From Parafilimonas terrae (GTDB lineage: Bacteria > Bacteroidota > Bacteroidia > Chitinophagales > Chitinophagaceae): a stretch of DNA of 64,000 nucleotides. The notes beneath the pieces are model-generated. The model made no database searches and was not told the DNA's origin. It worked only from the letters and a program-made list of their open reading frames with translations. The position numbers and the translations under genes are program-made. Position 1 is the first letter of the stretch. Every line of letters begins with the position of its first letter. The stretch lies in assembly GCF_900115755.1 (NCBI RefSeq), contig NZ_FOXQ01000005.1:62001-126000 (forward strand). The letters are read 5' to 3'. Below, in pieces: positions 1 to 7,868 of the stretch.

Positions 1-592
1 CTTTTATAAGGTTCTCTGCAATTGCATTTGTTGTTGTTTTACCTATTGGAGGAGCTGCATTATTTAAATCCAGGCTATTGGCTTTCTGCAAATGCTGTGT
101 AAGCGTTTCTGCCTGTTTGGTTATATCACCGCTTCTTTCATTATAAGCCTTGGAAATGGCCAACAAAACCTGCTGCCAGCTATTGCGGTTCATCATTGGT
201 TTTGGAGGAAAATAGGTTCCGCCATAAAATGGCATCAGGCCTGGTGTTAAAAAAACATTTAGCGGCCATCCGCCACTGCCTGTAAGCGCCTGTACGGCAT
301 CCATATAAATATGATCAATATCCGGCCTTTCTTCCCTGTCTATCTTAATATTAATAAAGTTCTCGTTCATTATCTGCGCGGTTGCTTCATCCTCAAAACT
401 TTCGCGTTCCATAACATGGCACCAATGGCAGGCAGAATAACCAATGCTAACCAATACCGGCTTATTTTCTTCCTTTGCTTTTTTAAGCGCTTCTTCACCC
501 CAGGCATACCAGTTTACAGGATTGTGCGCATGCTGCAGCAGATAAGGGCTTGTTTCGTTTATAAGATTATTGGTGTATTTATGCTGAGTCAT
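1..592 (-). CDS. DUF255 thioredoxin-like domain protein (YyaL/SSP411 family), C-terminus beyond window
   Basis: The reading frame starts at ATG 592-590 and runs off the left edge, leaving about 197 N-terminal residues. It opens with the family signature [18 protein letters not shown], then a thioredoxin-like segment with CHWC at residues 55-58 (SACHWCHVM) and later [11 protein letters not shown] and GGTYFPP. These blocks define the DUF255/YyaL (spermatogenesis-associated protein 20-like) family, normally about 670-700 residues with a C-terminal (alpha/alpha)6 barrel, so most of the protein is outside the window. The biochemical role of the family is not well established. No signal peptide is visible, so it is probably cytoplasmic. 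A terminator separates it from hemD upstream, suggesting its own promoter. Confidence 0.85.
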   Translation of the reverse strand, partial: MTQHKYTNNLINETSPYLLQHAHNPVNWYAWGEEALKKAKEENKPVLVSIGYSACHWCHVMERESFEDEATAQIMNENFINIKIDREERPDIDHIYMDAVQALTGSGGWPLNVFLTPGLMPFYGGTYFPPKPMMNRNSWQQVLLAISKAYNERSGDITKQAETLTQHLQKANSLDLNNAAPPIGKTTTNAIAENLIK

Positions 593-621
593 GTTGAATC
601 CGTTTCTTCTAAAAATAAAAA

Positions 622-639
622 ATCCCGCTTTAACGGGAT
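622..639 (-). terminator. Rho-independent terminator after hemD
   Basis: On the minus strand ATCCCG pairs with CGGGAT around a six-base loop, and a T-rich run (TTTTTTATTTTT) follows. It lies 22 bases past the hemD stop and before the DUF255 gene start, so it should end the DUF4271-hemD transcript. Confidence 0.7.
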
Positions 640-661
640 CTTTTAAAGCTTTATAGAGTTC

Positions 662-1456
662 TTACTTCTTTTTTGATTTGGAAGAAAGATAATTATCCAA
701 TGCAGAAATCATGCTTGGAGTTTGTGGCGCCGGAGCTTTAATCTCAACCTCCAAACCCGCCGCTTCGCCGGCTTTAACAGTGTTGTTTCCAAAGGCACCT
801 ATTAAAGTTCCGTTTTGTATAAACTTTGGATAGTTATCAAAAAGGCTGCGAATACCGCTTGGCGTAAAAAAACAGATAATATCAAAACTATTAGAGTCCA
901 TCACCACACGAACATCGTTGCTCACGGAGCGGTACATGAATGCAAGCTGAAAATCGCAGTTATTATTTTTCAACCAGCCTACAATTTCATTGTCCTGCTG
1001 ATTTTCACTGCACACATATAAAAATTTCTCGTTCTCTTTATGTTTATTAATTACATCAAACATGCTTTTATTGGTACCATCGGTGCCATAAAAAACCTTG
1101 CGTTTGCGGTAAAGAATAAATTTCTGAAGATAGAGTGCCACAGCCTCAGTAATGCAGAAATATTTATTGTCCTGGCTAATAGAAACCTTCATTTCATCAC
1201 ACATCCTGAAAAAATGATCTATAGCATTGCGGCTTGTAAATATTATTGCTGAATATACATTTATATCAATCTTCTGCTTACGAAACTCCCTTGCTGAAAT
1301 AGCTTCAAGTTTTATAAATGGATGGAAAGTTAACTTAACTGAATACTTGCGTTCTAATTCAAAGTAGGGAGATTTTTCGCTCTCGGGCTTTGGCTGAGTA
1401 ATTAAAACTTGTACGGATCCTTTACCAGTAGATTTCTTTTCACCGTTTTTAATCAT
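662..1456 (-). CDS. hemD: Uroporphyrinogen-III synthase
   Basis: 264 residues, cytoplasmic. The enzyme cyclises hydroxymethylbilane with inversion of ring D to give uroporphyrinogen III for heme synthesis. The family is poorly conserved, but its two-lobed pattern is visible: FTSRNAIDHF at residues 73-82 (the usual VxFTSxxAVxxF block), the ITEAVALYL segment, and FFTPSGIRSLF near residue 197, followed by a GAFGNNTVKAGEAAGLEVEIKA-type C-terminal block. The gene begins 26 bases after the DUF4271 stop and is probably co-transcribed with it; a hairpin terminator follows. The highly charged first 15 residues are not conserved, so the true start could be slightly downstream. hemW, also a heme gene, lies on the other side of the DUF4271 gene on the opposite strand. 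Confidence 0.85.
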   Translation of the reverse strand: MIKNGEKKSTGKGSVQVLITQPKPESEKSPYFELERKYSVKLTFHPFIKLEAISAREFRKQKIDINVYSAIIFTSRNAIDHFFRMCDEMKVSISQDNKYFCITEAVALYLQKFILYRKRKVFYGTDGTNKSMFDVINKHKENEKFLYVCSENQQDNEIVGWLKNNNCDFQLAFMYRSVSNDVRVVMDSNSFDIICFFTPSGIRSLFDNYPKFIQNGTLIGAFGNNTVKAGEAAGLEVEIKAPAPQTPSMISALDNYLSSKSKKK

Positions 1457-1482
1457 GCGTAGTGCTCGATTTATATAATAAT

Positions 1483-2670
1483 TTATCTAATGCTGGTTTG
1501 CTGAAATAAAACCTTGTAAATGACAAGCAACGGTATTATTTCCACAGCGCAAAGGTAAACAAAAAAGTGAAACGCGGTTACACTAAGGTTTTTGCGGATG
1601 CGGGCTAATGAAACAATATATCTTACTGCCAGCGAAAAAACTACCAGGCATAACACTATTGTTATGGCTATGCTTTTTATTCCGTCGCTTGAATAAGCTA
1701 TTAAAAACAAAAGCGGTATAACCAGTATGCCAAGCAGTTTGTTTACAAGAAAAACAACAAACCTGTATTCTGTGGCCGCTTCCTTTGCATTAAATACCCA
1801 GCCTGTGAAACTTATAACAAGATATTTTACGCTGTATGCCAATAATAAAATGCCTGTAGAATAAACAAATAATTCCCAAAAAGGCAGTGATGACCATTTT
1901 TCAGACCCGGCATATAAAGTAATAAAAATGCCACCGCATAAAGCAAACAATATGTTCAGCATAAAGGCAGGAAAAAAGTTTTGCGCCATTTGCTCCCGTG
2001 TTTGTGTTTGCCTGAAAGTTGCCTGGAAAGACAATGTAAAAATGCTGTCGAAATATTTGGGAAATGCAGCTTTTATAAGTGAAAGAAAGAACAGGATAAA
2101 AATGAGGATATAAAAAATTTCATCAGAGTTAGTAGCAGCTTTCTCTATGCCGGGCATTAACTTAATTTTTTTGGCTGGGGCTGAATCTTTTTTTGCAGCA
2201 GCTATTGCAGCCAGCCTTATCGAATCATGTTTAAGCGAATCTCTTTGCAGCGAATCGCGCTGTAATGAATCTGCACTATTTGGTTTAATTATTAATACAC
2301 GCGTTGAATCTTTAACTGAATCAATTTTCTTAACAGAAGCTTTCGTACCAGAATCTTTAAGCGTTGCAGCATTCTTTTTTATTTGGTTCGTTTGAACAGT
2401 ATCAGCCGCTTTCTTTCGGATACTTGTATCATTCAGCTTTTTCTGAATACCTGTATCATTCTTTTTTTTGCGAATGCCCGTATCCGTTAGTTTGCCGGGA
2501 ATAATGGTGTCATGCAATGTTCTGCGAGCATTGGTGTCATTAATTTTTTTACGGCTTCCTGTATCCTGTGCCAACAGGAAAACAGGCAGCATCAAAAAAA
2601 ATAATATTGCTGATAAATGTTTCAAAAGAATGCGCAAAAGTAATTTACCCAAACAAACAAGCATGCACAT
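1483..2670 (-). CDS. DUF4271 multi-pass membrane protein with repetitive N-terminal extension
   Basis: 395 residues. A hydrophobic stretch at about residues 12-34 ending VFLLAQ looks like a signal peptide. Residues ~35-165 are low-complexity and charged, built from degenerate units such as KKxNDTGI and later DSLQRDSLQRDSLKHDS. The C-terminal ~220 residues hold about six transmembrane segments and match the Bacteroidota DUF4271 family, which often precedes hemD. Function is unknown; the link to hemD is from gene order only. The first ATG is kept, though the n-region before the hydrophobic stretch is long and the second Met (residue 3) is equally possible. The extension probably faces the periplasm. 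Confidence 0.8.
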   Translation of the reverse strand: MCMLVCLGKLLLRILLKHLSAILFFLMLPVFLLAQDTGSRKKINDTNARRTLHDTIIPGKLTDTGIRKKKNDTGIQKKLNDTSIRKKAADTVQTNQIKKNAATLKDSGTKASVKKIDSVKDSTRVLIIKPNSADSLQRDSLQRDSLKHDSIRLAAIAAAKKDSAPAKKIKLMPGIEKAATNSDEIFYILIFILFFLSLIKAAFPKYFDSIFTLSFQATFRQTQTREQMAQNFFPAFMLNILFALCGGIFITLYAGSEKWSSLPFWELFVYSTGILLLAYSVKYLVISFTGWVFNAKEAATEYRFVVFLVNKLLGILVIPLLFLIAYSSDGIKSIAITIVLCLVVFSLAVRYIVSLARIRKNLSVTAFHFFVYLCAVEIIPLLVIYKVLFQQTSIR

Positions 2671-2702
2671 TTATACATTCATCGCCTAAATTTTTATTAA
2701 AC

Positions 2703-2710
2703 TATTTTTG
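2703..2710 (+). promoter_or_regulatory. Bacteroidota-type -7 box before hemW
   Basis: TATTTTTG fits the Bacteroidota -7 consensus TAnnTTTG and lies 39 bases before the hemW ATG. No good -33 TTG was found at the expected distance, so the call rests on the -7 match alone. Confidence 0.4.
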
Positions 2711-2748
2711 CAGCGGGCATTTATCCTAAACAACTTTATTAAAACACA

Positions 2749-3870
2749 ATGGCAGGCATTTATATTCATATCCCTTTTTGCAGAAAAGCCTGTCACTATT
2801 GCAATTTTCATTTCTCTGTTTCGCAAAAGCTGCTGCCGCAAATGATAAATGCAATTGCCCATGAAATAATATTAAGGCATGAATACCTGAAAGAAAAAAT
2901 TGAAACAATTTATTTCGGTGGCGGAACGCCATCGCTGCTGCAGCCGGATGATATTAATTTATTAATGGATAAAATGTTTTCAATTTTTGATGTTGAGCCT
3001 GATGCAGAAATTACACTGGAAGCAAATCCTGATGATATAACTGCACATAAATTATTAGCATGGAAAAGCGCGGGTATAAACCGGCTGAGCATTGGCACAC
3101 AAAGTTTTTTAGAAGCCGACCTGCAATGGATGAACCGCGCCCATAATGCACAGCAGGCTTATGAAAGCCTTAAGCTTGCCATGCAAAATGGGTTTACAAA
3201 TATTTCAACAGATTTTATTTACGGCACACCTGATTTAACCAATGAACAATGGCTGCAAAACCTTGAAACAGCGCAGGAATTAAACATTCCGCATCTTTCC
3301 TGCTATGCACTTACAGTTGAGCCAAATACGGCACTAAAAAAAATGATTGATTTGCAGAAAAAGAAAGATGTTGATGCAGAAAAGCAAAGCATTCAATTTG
3401 AATTATTGATGCAATGGGCCGCAAATAAAGGATATGAGCATTATGAAATTTCAAATTTTGCAAAACCTGGTTTCAAAAGCAGGCACAATAGCAGTTACTG
3501 GCAGGGAAAACACTACCTTGGTTTAGGGCCTTCGGCACATTCCTTTAATGGCAATACAAGACAATGGAACATTTCCAACAACGCATTATATATTGAAAGC
3601 ATTAATAAAAATATCGTGCCGTTTGAAAAAGAAGAGCTTTCATCAACCCAAAAAATTAATGAATATTTAATGACGGCGTTAAGAACAAATGAAGGCATTG
3701 TATTGCCTCATCTTGAATTGTTATCAGATAAAGAAATTACAGCCGGTATTATTAAAGATGCACAAAGGTTTATCCGGCAACATTTGCTGGAAAGAAAAAA
3801 CGATGCGTTAATACTTACATCAAAAGGAAAGTTGTTTGCAGATGGCATTGCAGCAGGCCTGTTCAGGTAA
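2749..3870 (+). CDS. hemW: HemW-like radical SAM heme chaperone
   Basis: 373 residues, cytoplasmic. The start MAGIYIHIPFC is typical, with the radical-SAM cluster motif CxxxCxxC at C11, C15 and C18 (CRKACHYCNF). IYFGGGTPSLL near residue 60 and EANPDDIT near residue 97 are further HemW/HemN-family blocks; a C-terminal HemN-like domain follows. HemW was long misannotated as coproporphyrinogen III oxidase. It lacks the fourth cysteine arrangement of true HemN (CxxxCxxCxC) and is thought to deliver heme to target proteins. It is divergent from DUF4271-hemD. The convergent neighbour ends only 5 bases after its stop. Confidence 0.9.
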   Translation: MAGIYIHIPFCRKACHYCNFHFSVSQKLLPQMINAIAHEIILRHEYLKEKIETIYFGGGTPSLLQPDDINLLMDKMFSIFDVEPDAEITLEANPDDITAHKLLAWKSAGINRLSIGTQSFLEADLQWMNRAHNAQQAYESLKLAMQNGFTNISTDFIYGTPDLTNEQWLQNLETAQELNIPHLSCYALTVEPNTALKKMIDLQKKKDVDAEKQSIQFELLMQWAANKGYEHYEISNFAKPGFKSRHNSSYWQGKHYLGLGPSAHSFNGNTRQWNISNNALYIESINKNIVPFEKEELSSTQKINEYLMTALRTNEGIVLPHLELLSDKEITAGIIKDAQRFIRQHLLERKNDALILTSKGKLFADGIAAGLFR

Positions 3871-3875
3871 ACATT

Positions 3876-5006
3876 TTATTTCAACCTGTATATAAGCCTT
3901 CCGTCAATAAAATCAGCCACCTGCTTATGTGCCAAAAGATTTATACCTATTGACCACCTGTTTTTTATGTTATACGTTAATCCCCAGCGATGATAAATTG
4001 TGTGATACAAATCGCGGTATGTTGTGTTGTAAACTTTTGTTTGCTTATGAATATAAAAGCCAAGCTCCTGGCTAAATGTAAACCTGTTCAATAAAAACCT
4101 GTGGCCAATTAATAAACCTGCAAAGGTGTTAGAAGAAGTATCGCCAACAACATATTCTTTTGTACTGCGCAAACCATCATCATAATAAATTTCTGCACCG
4201 GCAGTTAGCGCATCAATATTGCTTATTTGCTTTATGGCTGTAACAGATGTTCCTATTAAAAAATTTCTTGCAGCAGACGTATCTCTTTTATACCCGCTTT
4301 TGGGTGAATAAAATACGGCTGCTTCAAAATGCATGGGCTGATGGCGCCACGAAGTATCACTTGCATGTTTGTACACAGGCAGCCGGGTGGAATAAGCATA
4401 ATACTGCAACCCGATGGATGCATTGATATAGTTTACACCAGCATTCGGTTCTTTAAATCCTGCATTCGAAGCATGAAAAAAACCACCCATTCCATATAAA
4501 GCAAAATGTTTACTGACAGGATAAGAAAGGCCAAGGTTTAACTGGAGATAGCTGTTAATATGCGTGCTGTAACTATGATTGAAAGGGTTTTTAATTTCAT
4601 CATAAGGATTGGTAAAATAAGCCAGCCCGCCGCTTGCACGCAGCAATAATTTTAAACTATTGCCAACACGAAAATTTGGTTCAACAAAATAAGATAAGGC
4701 ATAAGCCTGTCCTAAGAAATTACGGTTATAATTTGTGTAAGTAAAGCTGAAGCCGGTACGCGGATAAGAATTGTACCTGTTCTTTATAATACTATCAGTA
4801 TGTAAATGCGAATACTCCAGTTCAAAACCATAAGGATTCACACCTTTTACATTTTCTACATGAACACTGTGGGCAAACATAAACCCAAAATGATAGCGGG
4901 CCGCTAACACAACCTGCTTTAAACTATCAGTATTATATCTCTTTTGTGCATTGGTATTTATGAATGCAGCAAGCAAAAAAAACAGCAACAGTTTTCGTAG
5001 AAGCAT
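3876..5006 (-). CDS. Outer-membrane acyloxyacyl hydrolase / PagL-like lipid A deacylase
   Basis: 376 residues with a signal peptide ending NTNAQ at about residue 21. The rest is rich in alternating aromatic strands, as in an outer-membrane beta-barrel. GGFFHASNAGFKEPNAGVNY at about residues 174-193 contains the His-x-Ser-Asn arrangement (H178, S180, N181) and a following Asn-x-Gly, as in the PagL lipid A 3-O-deacylase family, where a His/Ser pair does the esterase chemistry. The expected role is trimming or remodelling lipid A in the outer membrane. The protein is about twice the length of PagL, so it carries additional barrel-like strands. It is convergent with hemW and lies 29 bases downstream of mqnA, possibly on one transcript with it. 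Confidence 0.7.
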   Translation of the reverse strand: MLLRKLLLFFLLAAFINTNAQKRYNTDSLKQVVLAARYHFGFMFAHSVHVENVKGVNPYGFELEYSHLHTDSIIKNRYNSYPRTGFSFTYTNYNRNFLGQAYALSYFVEPNFRVGNSLKLLLRASGGLAYFTNPYDEIKNPFNHSYSTHINSYLQLNLGLSYPVSKHFALYGMGGFFHASNAGFKEPNAGVNYINASIGLQYYAYSTRLPVYKHASDTSWRHQPMHFEAAVFYSPKSGYKRDTSAARNFLIGTSVTAIKQISNIDALTAGAEIYYDDGLRSTKEYVVGDTSSNTFAGLLIGHRFLLNRFTFSQELGFYIHKQTKVYNTTYRDLYHTIYHRWGLTYNIKNRWSIGINLLAHKQVADFIDGRLIYRLK

Positions 5007-5035
5007 AGGCGAGTAGCTTCAAATGTAAAAAACAA

Positions 5036-5779
5036 TTAAAGTTTTTGCAACAGTTCAAGGAATAAATGCATCCCTTTTAATTTTTCTTCTGAAACTTTAT
5101 AAGAAATATTCTGCGTGTAATACGTATGCATATCATAGAAATCACAGGAAACATTCTGCAATACAGCATCAATGTTATTAATGCCTTCTGCATTTTTTTC
5201 ATTAAATAATTTAAGAAAATCTGCAGGCAATTCCTTATTAGCTATCCAGGCTGCAAACACAAACGGCAAACCTGTCATGGCTATCCATTCGCCGGAAAGA
5301 TCATAAATAAATTTTGATTTCTTTCTTTGCTTCAATGCCCGGTCGCCAATTAAAACGCCTGCCGTTGTACCTTTAATGTCTTCTGAAAAATCTTTTTGCG
5401 CATCTTCCATCACAATATTTTTTTTCCAGTGATTTTTCAGCAATACTTTAAAAAGGTTAACTGAAGTTCTGCTTTGATAGTCGAGCAAAACTTTTTCAAC
5501 CTTATCTATTTCCACATCACTGAACAAACAAACGGAAGCCACATTGCCTTCCGCGCCAATACAATAATCTGAAACAATATGATATTCTTTTAACTGTGGT
5601 ATTATTGCTACTGGCACAAGGCCCACATCAATGTCGCCATCAACCAATTGTCTTGCTATTTTGGAAGGATACTCTTTTATGAGTTCAATTTGCTGCATTA
5701 ACCCGGCTGAATGTTCTACTCCAAATAATAAAGGTTTTGTATTAAGATAACTTACTGCCCCAACTTTAATCTTCTTCAA
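5036..5779 (-). CDS. mqnA: Chorismate dehydratase MqnA (menaquinone, futalosine route)
   Basis: 247 residues, cytoplasmic. MqnA dehydrates chorismate to 3-enolpyruvyl-benzoate, the first committed step of the futalosine menaquinone pathway. The N-terminus KIKVGAVSYLNTKPLLFG is the family signature, followed by DGDIDVGLVPVA, SVCLFSD and a GEWIAMTGLPFVFAAW block, all expected of this periplasmic-binding-protein-like fold. The start is TTG at 5779-5777: an in-frame stop lies just upstream and no ATG is available before the conserved IKVGAVSYLN. The other mqn genes are not in the window. Confidence 0.92.
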   Translation of the reverse strand: MKKIKVGAVSYLNTKPLLFGVEHSAGLMQQIELIKEYPSKIARQLVDGDIDVGLVPVAIIPQLKEYHIVSDYCIGAEGNVASVCLFSDVEIDKVEKVLLDYQSRTSVNLFKVLLKNHWKKNIVMEDAQKDFSEDIKGTTAGVLIGDRALKQRKKSKFIYDLSGEWIAMTGLPFVFAAWIANKELPADFLKLFNEKNAEGINNIDAVLQNVSCDFYDMHTYYTQNISYKVSEEKLKGMHLFLELLQKL

Positions 5780-5811
5780 TTGTTTAAATTAATTTTGCGT
5801 GCAAAAATAAA

Positions 5812-5885
5812 CAGTCGGCAGCCGATAGTCAACAGTCAATAGTTAAAAAAGATGCTGTTGATATTGGCCATTGACGATGGACTGA
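5812..5885. repeat. Degenerate intergenic repeat of the 'cagtcggcagtcaacagtcaatag' kind
   Basis: The mqnA-purB divergent gap contains overlapping near-repeats of CAGTC, AGTCAACAGTCAATAG and an imperfect inverted counterpart (CCATTGACGATGGACTGAC). Such slipped repeats are common in Bacteroidota intergenic DNA. No gene or clear promoter box is seen in it. Confidence 0.35.
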
Positions 5886-5891
5886 CAAATT

Positions 5892-7223
5892 ATGGAACTT
5901 AATAATCTTACTGCCATTTCCCCGGTTGATGGCCGCTATCGCAAGCAGGTTGCACAACTTGATGAATATTTTTCAGAGTATGCTTTAATTAAATACCGCG
6001 TGCTTATTGAAATACGTTATTTTATTTTTCTGTCTGAAAAAAAGTTTTTTAAGCTCGATGCAAAGACGAAACAAAAACTGAATGCCATTGCAGAAAACTT
6101 TAGCCTGGGTGATGCTGAACAAATAAAACAAATTGAGGCAGTTACCAATCATGATGTGAAAGCCGTTGAATATTTTCTGAAACAGGAAATGGAGAAAACA
6201 GGCATTGCTGCTGAAAAGGAATGGGTGCATTTCGGGCTCACTTCACAGGACATTAATAATACAGCTATACCGCTAAGTTGGAAAAACTGTTTGGAACAGG
6301 AATATCTGCCTGCTGTTATCAATCTCCAGAAAAAAATAAACACGCTTGCTGAAAGCTGGAAAAACATTCCAATGCTGGCCCACACACACGGGCAGCCTGC
6401 ATCGCCAACAAAACTCGGAAAAGAGTTTATGGTTTTTGTTGAACGTTTGCAAAACCAGGTGCAACTATTATCCGAAATTCCGGTTGCAGCAAAATTCGGC
6501 GGAGCCACCGGCAATTTTAATGCACATAAAATTGCATTTCCAAAAACTGACTGGTTAAAATTTGGCAATGAATTTATAGAAAGCCTCGGCATGCAGCGCC
6601 TTCAACACACCACACAAATTGAACATTACGATTATTTCGCAGCTTATTTTGATGGCATAAAACGCATTAATAATATTCTGATTGATTTATGCCGCGATAT
6701 GTGGATGTATATAAGCATGGAATATTTTAAACAGAAGGTAAAGAAGAATGAAGTAGGCTCATCGGCCATGCCGCATAAAGTAAACCCGATTGATTTTGAA
6801 AATGCAGAAGGAAACCTGGGAATGGCCAATGCTATATTTGAACATTTTGCTGCAAAGCTGCCTGTAAGCCGTTTGCAAAGAGACCTCACTGATTCTACTG
6901 TTTTAAGAAATCTCGGTGTCCCTGTTGCACACACGCTTATTTCAATACGGTCAATTGAAAAAGGATTGGACAAGCTGCTGCTGAATGAACAAAAACTGAA
7001 TGACGACCTTGAAGACAACTGGGCGGTTGTGGCCGAAGCTATTCAAACCATTTTAAGAAGGGAAAATTATCCAAACCCTTACGAGGCGCTGAAAGCGTTA
7101 ACACGCGGTAATGCGGCGATTAATAAAACATCTATTCATAAATTTATTGACGGGCTTAAAATAAACGCTTCAATAAAAAAAGAACTGAAAAAAATTACGC
7201 CGCAAAACTATACAGGCATATAG
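5892..7223 (+). CDS. purB: Adenylosuccinate lyase
   Basis: 443 residues, cytoplasmic, close to the usual PurB length (E. coli 456). It cleaves SAICAR and adenylosuccinate, releasing fumarate, in purine synthesis. Visible motifs are ISPVDGRY at the N-terminus, HFGLTSQDINNTA near residue 113, HTHGQPASPT at 164-173 and the fumarase/lyase signature SSAMPHKVNP at 290-299 carrying the catalytic serine loop. The ISPVDGRYR start is characteristic of the E. coli-type subgroup. It is divergent from mqnA across a repeat-rich gap. Confidence 0.96.
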   Translation: MELNNLTAISPVDGRYRKQVAQLDEYFSEYALIKYRVLIEIRYFIFLSEKKFFKLDAKTKQKLNAIAENFSLGDAEQIKQIEAVTNHDVKAVEYFLKQEMEKTGIAAEKEWVHFGLTSQDINNTAIPLSWKNCLEQEYLPAVINLQKKINTLAESWKNIPMLAHTHGQPASPTKLGKEFMVFVERLQNQVQLLSEIPVAAKFGGATGNFNAHKIAFPKTDWLKFGNEFIESLGMQRLQHTTQIEHYDYFAAYFDGIKRINNILIDLCRDMWMYISMEYFKQKVKKNEVGSSAMPHKVNPIDFENAEGNLGMANAIFEHFAAKLPVSRLQRDLTDSTVLRNLGVPVAHTLISIRSIEKGLDKLLLNEQKLNDDLEDNWAVVAEAIQTILRRENYPNPYEALKALTRGNAAINKTSIHKFIDGLKINASIKKELKKITPQNYTGI

Positions 7224-7242
7224 CTTTTTGCCAATGCCTGTA

Positions 7243-7461
7243 TTAAACAAACGCCTCCTGGCTTATTGCTTTGGTAAGCTTTAATCCTTCTTTTAAAACC
7301 TCCGGCCTTTTTAAAGATTCGATGGCTTCATTTGCCAGGCTGTTCAAAAGCTGCTTTTCTGCCTGCTTGTTTTGTTGTATAAGCCTCCTGGTTACTACAA
7401 TCCGCAACAAAGTAGAAAGTTCCACTTTATGTTGCATCTGGTTTCTTTTTCTGTAAGTCAT
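7243..7461 (-). CDS. Small uncharacterised basic protein
   Basis: 72 residues when started at ATG 7461-7459. An in-frame ATG 28 codons upstream would add a hydrophobic segment that reads like untranslated AT-rich DNA, so the shorter form is preferred. The product is helical, basic and rich in Lys, Gln and Leu (RLIQQNKQAEKQLLNSLANEA), without signal peptide or membrane segment. I do not recognise a family. It is convergent with purB, 19 bases from its stop. Confidence 0.45.
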   Translation of the reverse strand: MTYRKRNQMQHKVELSTLLRIVVTRRLIQQNKQAEKQLLNSLANEAIESLKRPEVLKEGLKLTKAISQEAFV

Positions 7462-7684
7462 AATAGTATTTTTATAGGTTATTAATTGCAGCGCAAAATT
7501 GAAAATTATTGCAATGGGTAAAAAGCTCATTAAGGTAAAATGCAATTATTAAGCAACGAGGTGCTGAAAATTGAGTTTAAATTGAAAAGAGGAATATACC
7601 GGATTTGGATAATTATTAAAAGCTTATAAATATGTATAGAGGTAATTGCTGTGCAAATAATTTTTACTATTAGGTTTTAGCATT

Positions 7685-7692
7685 TATTTTTG
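7685..7692 (+). promoter_or_regulatory. Bacteroidota-type -7 box before the 52-residue membrane protein
   Basis: TATTTTTG matches TAnnTTTG and sits 16 bases before the ATG at 7709. This would give a very short leader, common in this phylum. No -33 TTG at the standard spacing. Confidence 0.4.
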
Positions 7693-7708
7693 CGGAAAAT
7701 TAAATCTG

Positions 7709-7867
7709 ATGGCTGAGCATAAATCTTCTGCAAACTATTGGCTTCGTTTTGTTGGCTGGTTAGTAGTTTTAGCTTTGTTTATTATTTTCTATCCCCAGTT
7801 ATTGTGGATGTCTTTCCCGGGCATTGTCACCAATTTTGTGCTCGCACTTGGTTTAATGGATCTATAA
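7709..7867 (+). CDS. 52-residue single-span membrane protein
   Basis: The frame reads MAEHKSSANYWLRFVGWL, then a hydrophobic stretch (VVLALFIIFYPQLLW) and a moderately hydrophobic tail ending LALGLMDL. One, possibly two, membrane segments are predicted by eye. Support comes from a TAnnTTTG box directly upstream and from a stop that leaves a single base before the convergent ftsK stop, so the frame exactly fills the space. I do not recognise the family. Confidence is limited by the short length. Confidence 0.5.
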   Translation: MAEHKSSANYWLRFVGWLVVLALFIIFYPQLLWMSFPGIVTNFVLALGLMDL

Positions 7868-7868
7868 T

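Noticed and set aside
311-646. 111-codon plus-strand frame at the left end
   Set aside because: Antisense to the DUF255 protein, whose CHWC and NPVNW motifs are unmistakable.
6149-6592. 147-codon minus-strand frame inside purB
   Set aside because: Antisense shadow of a well-supported gene.
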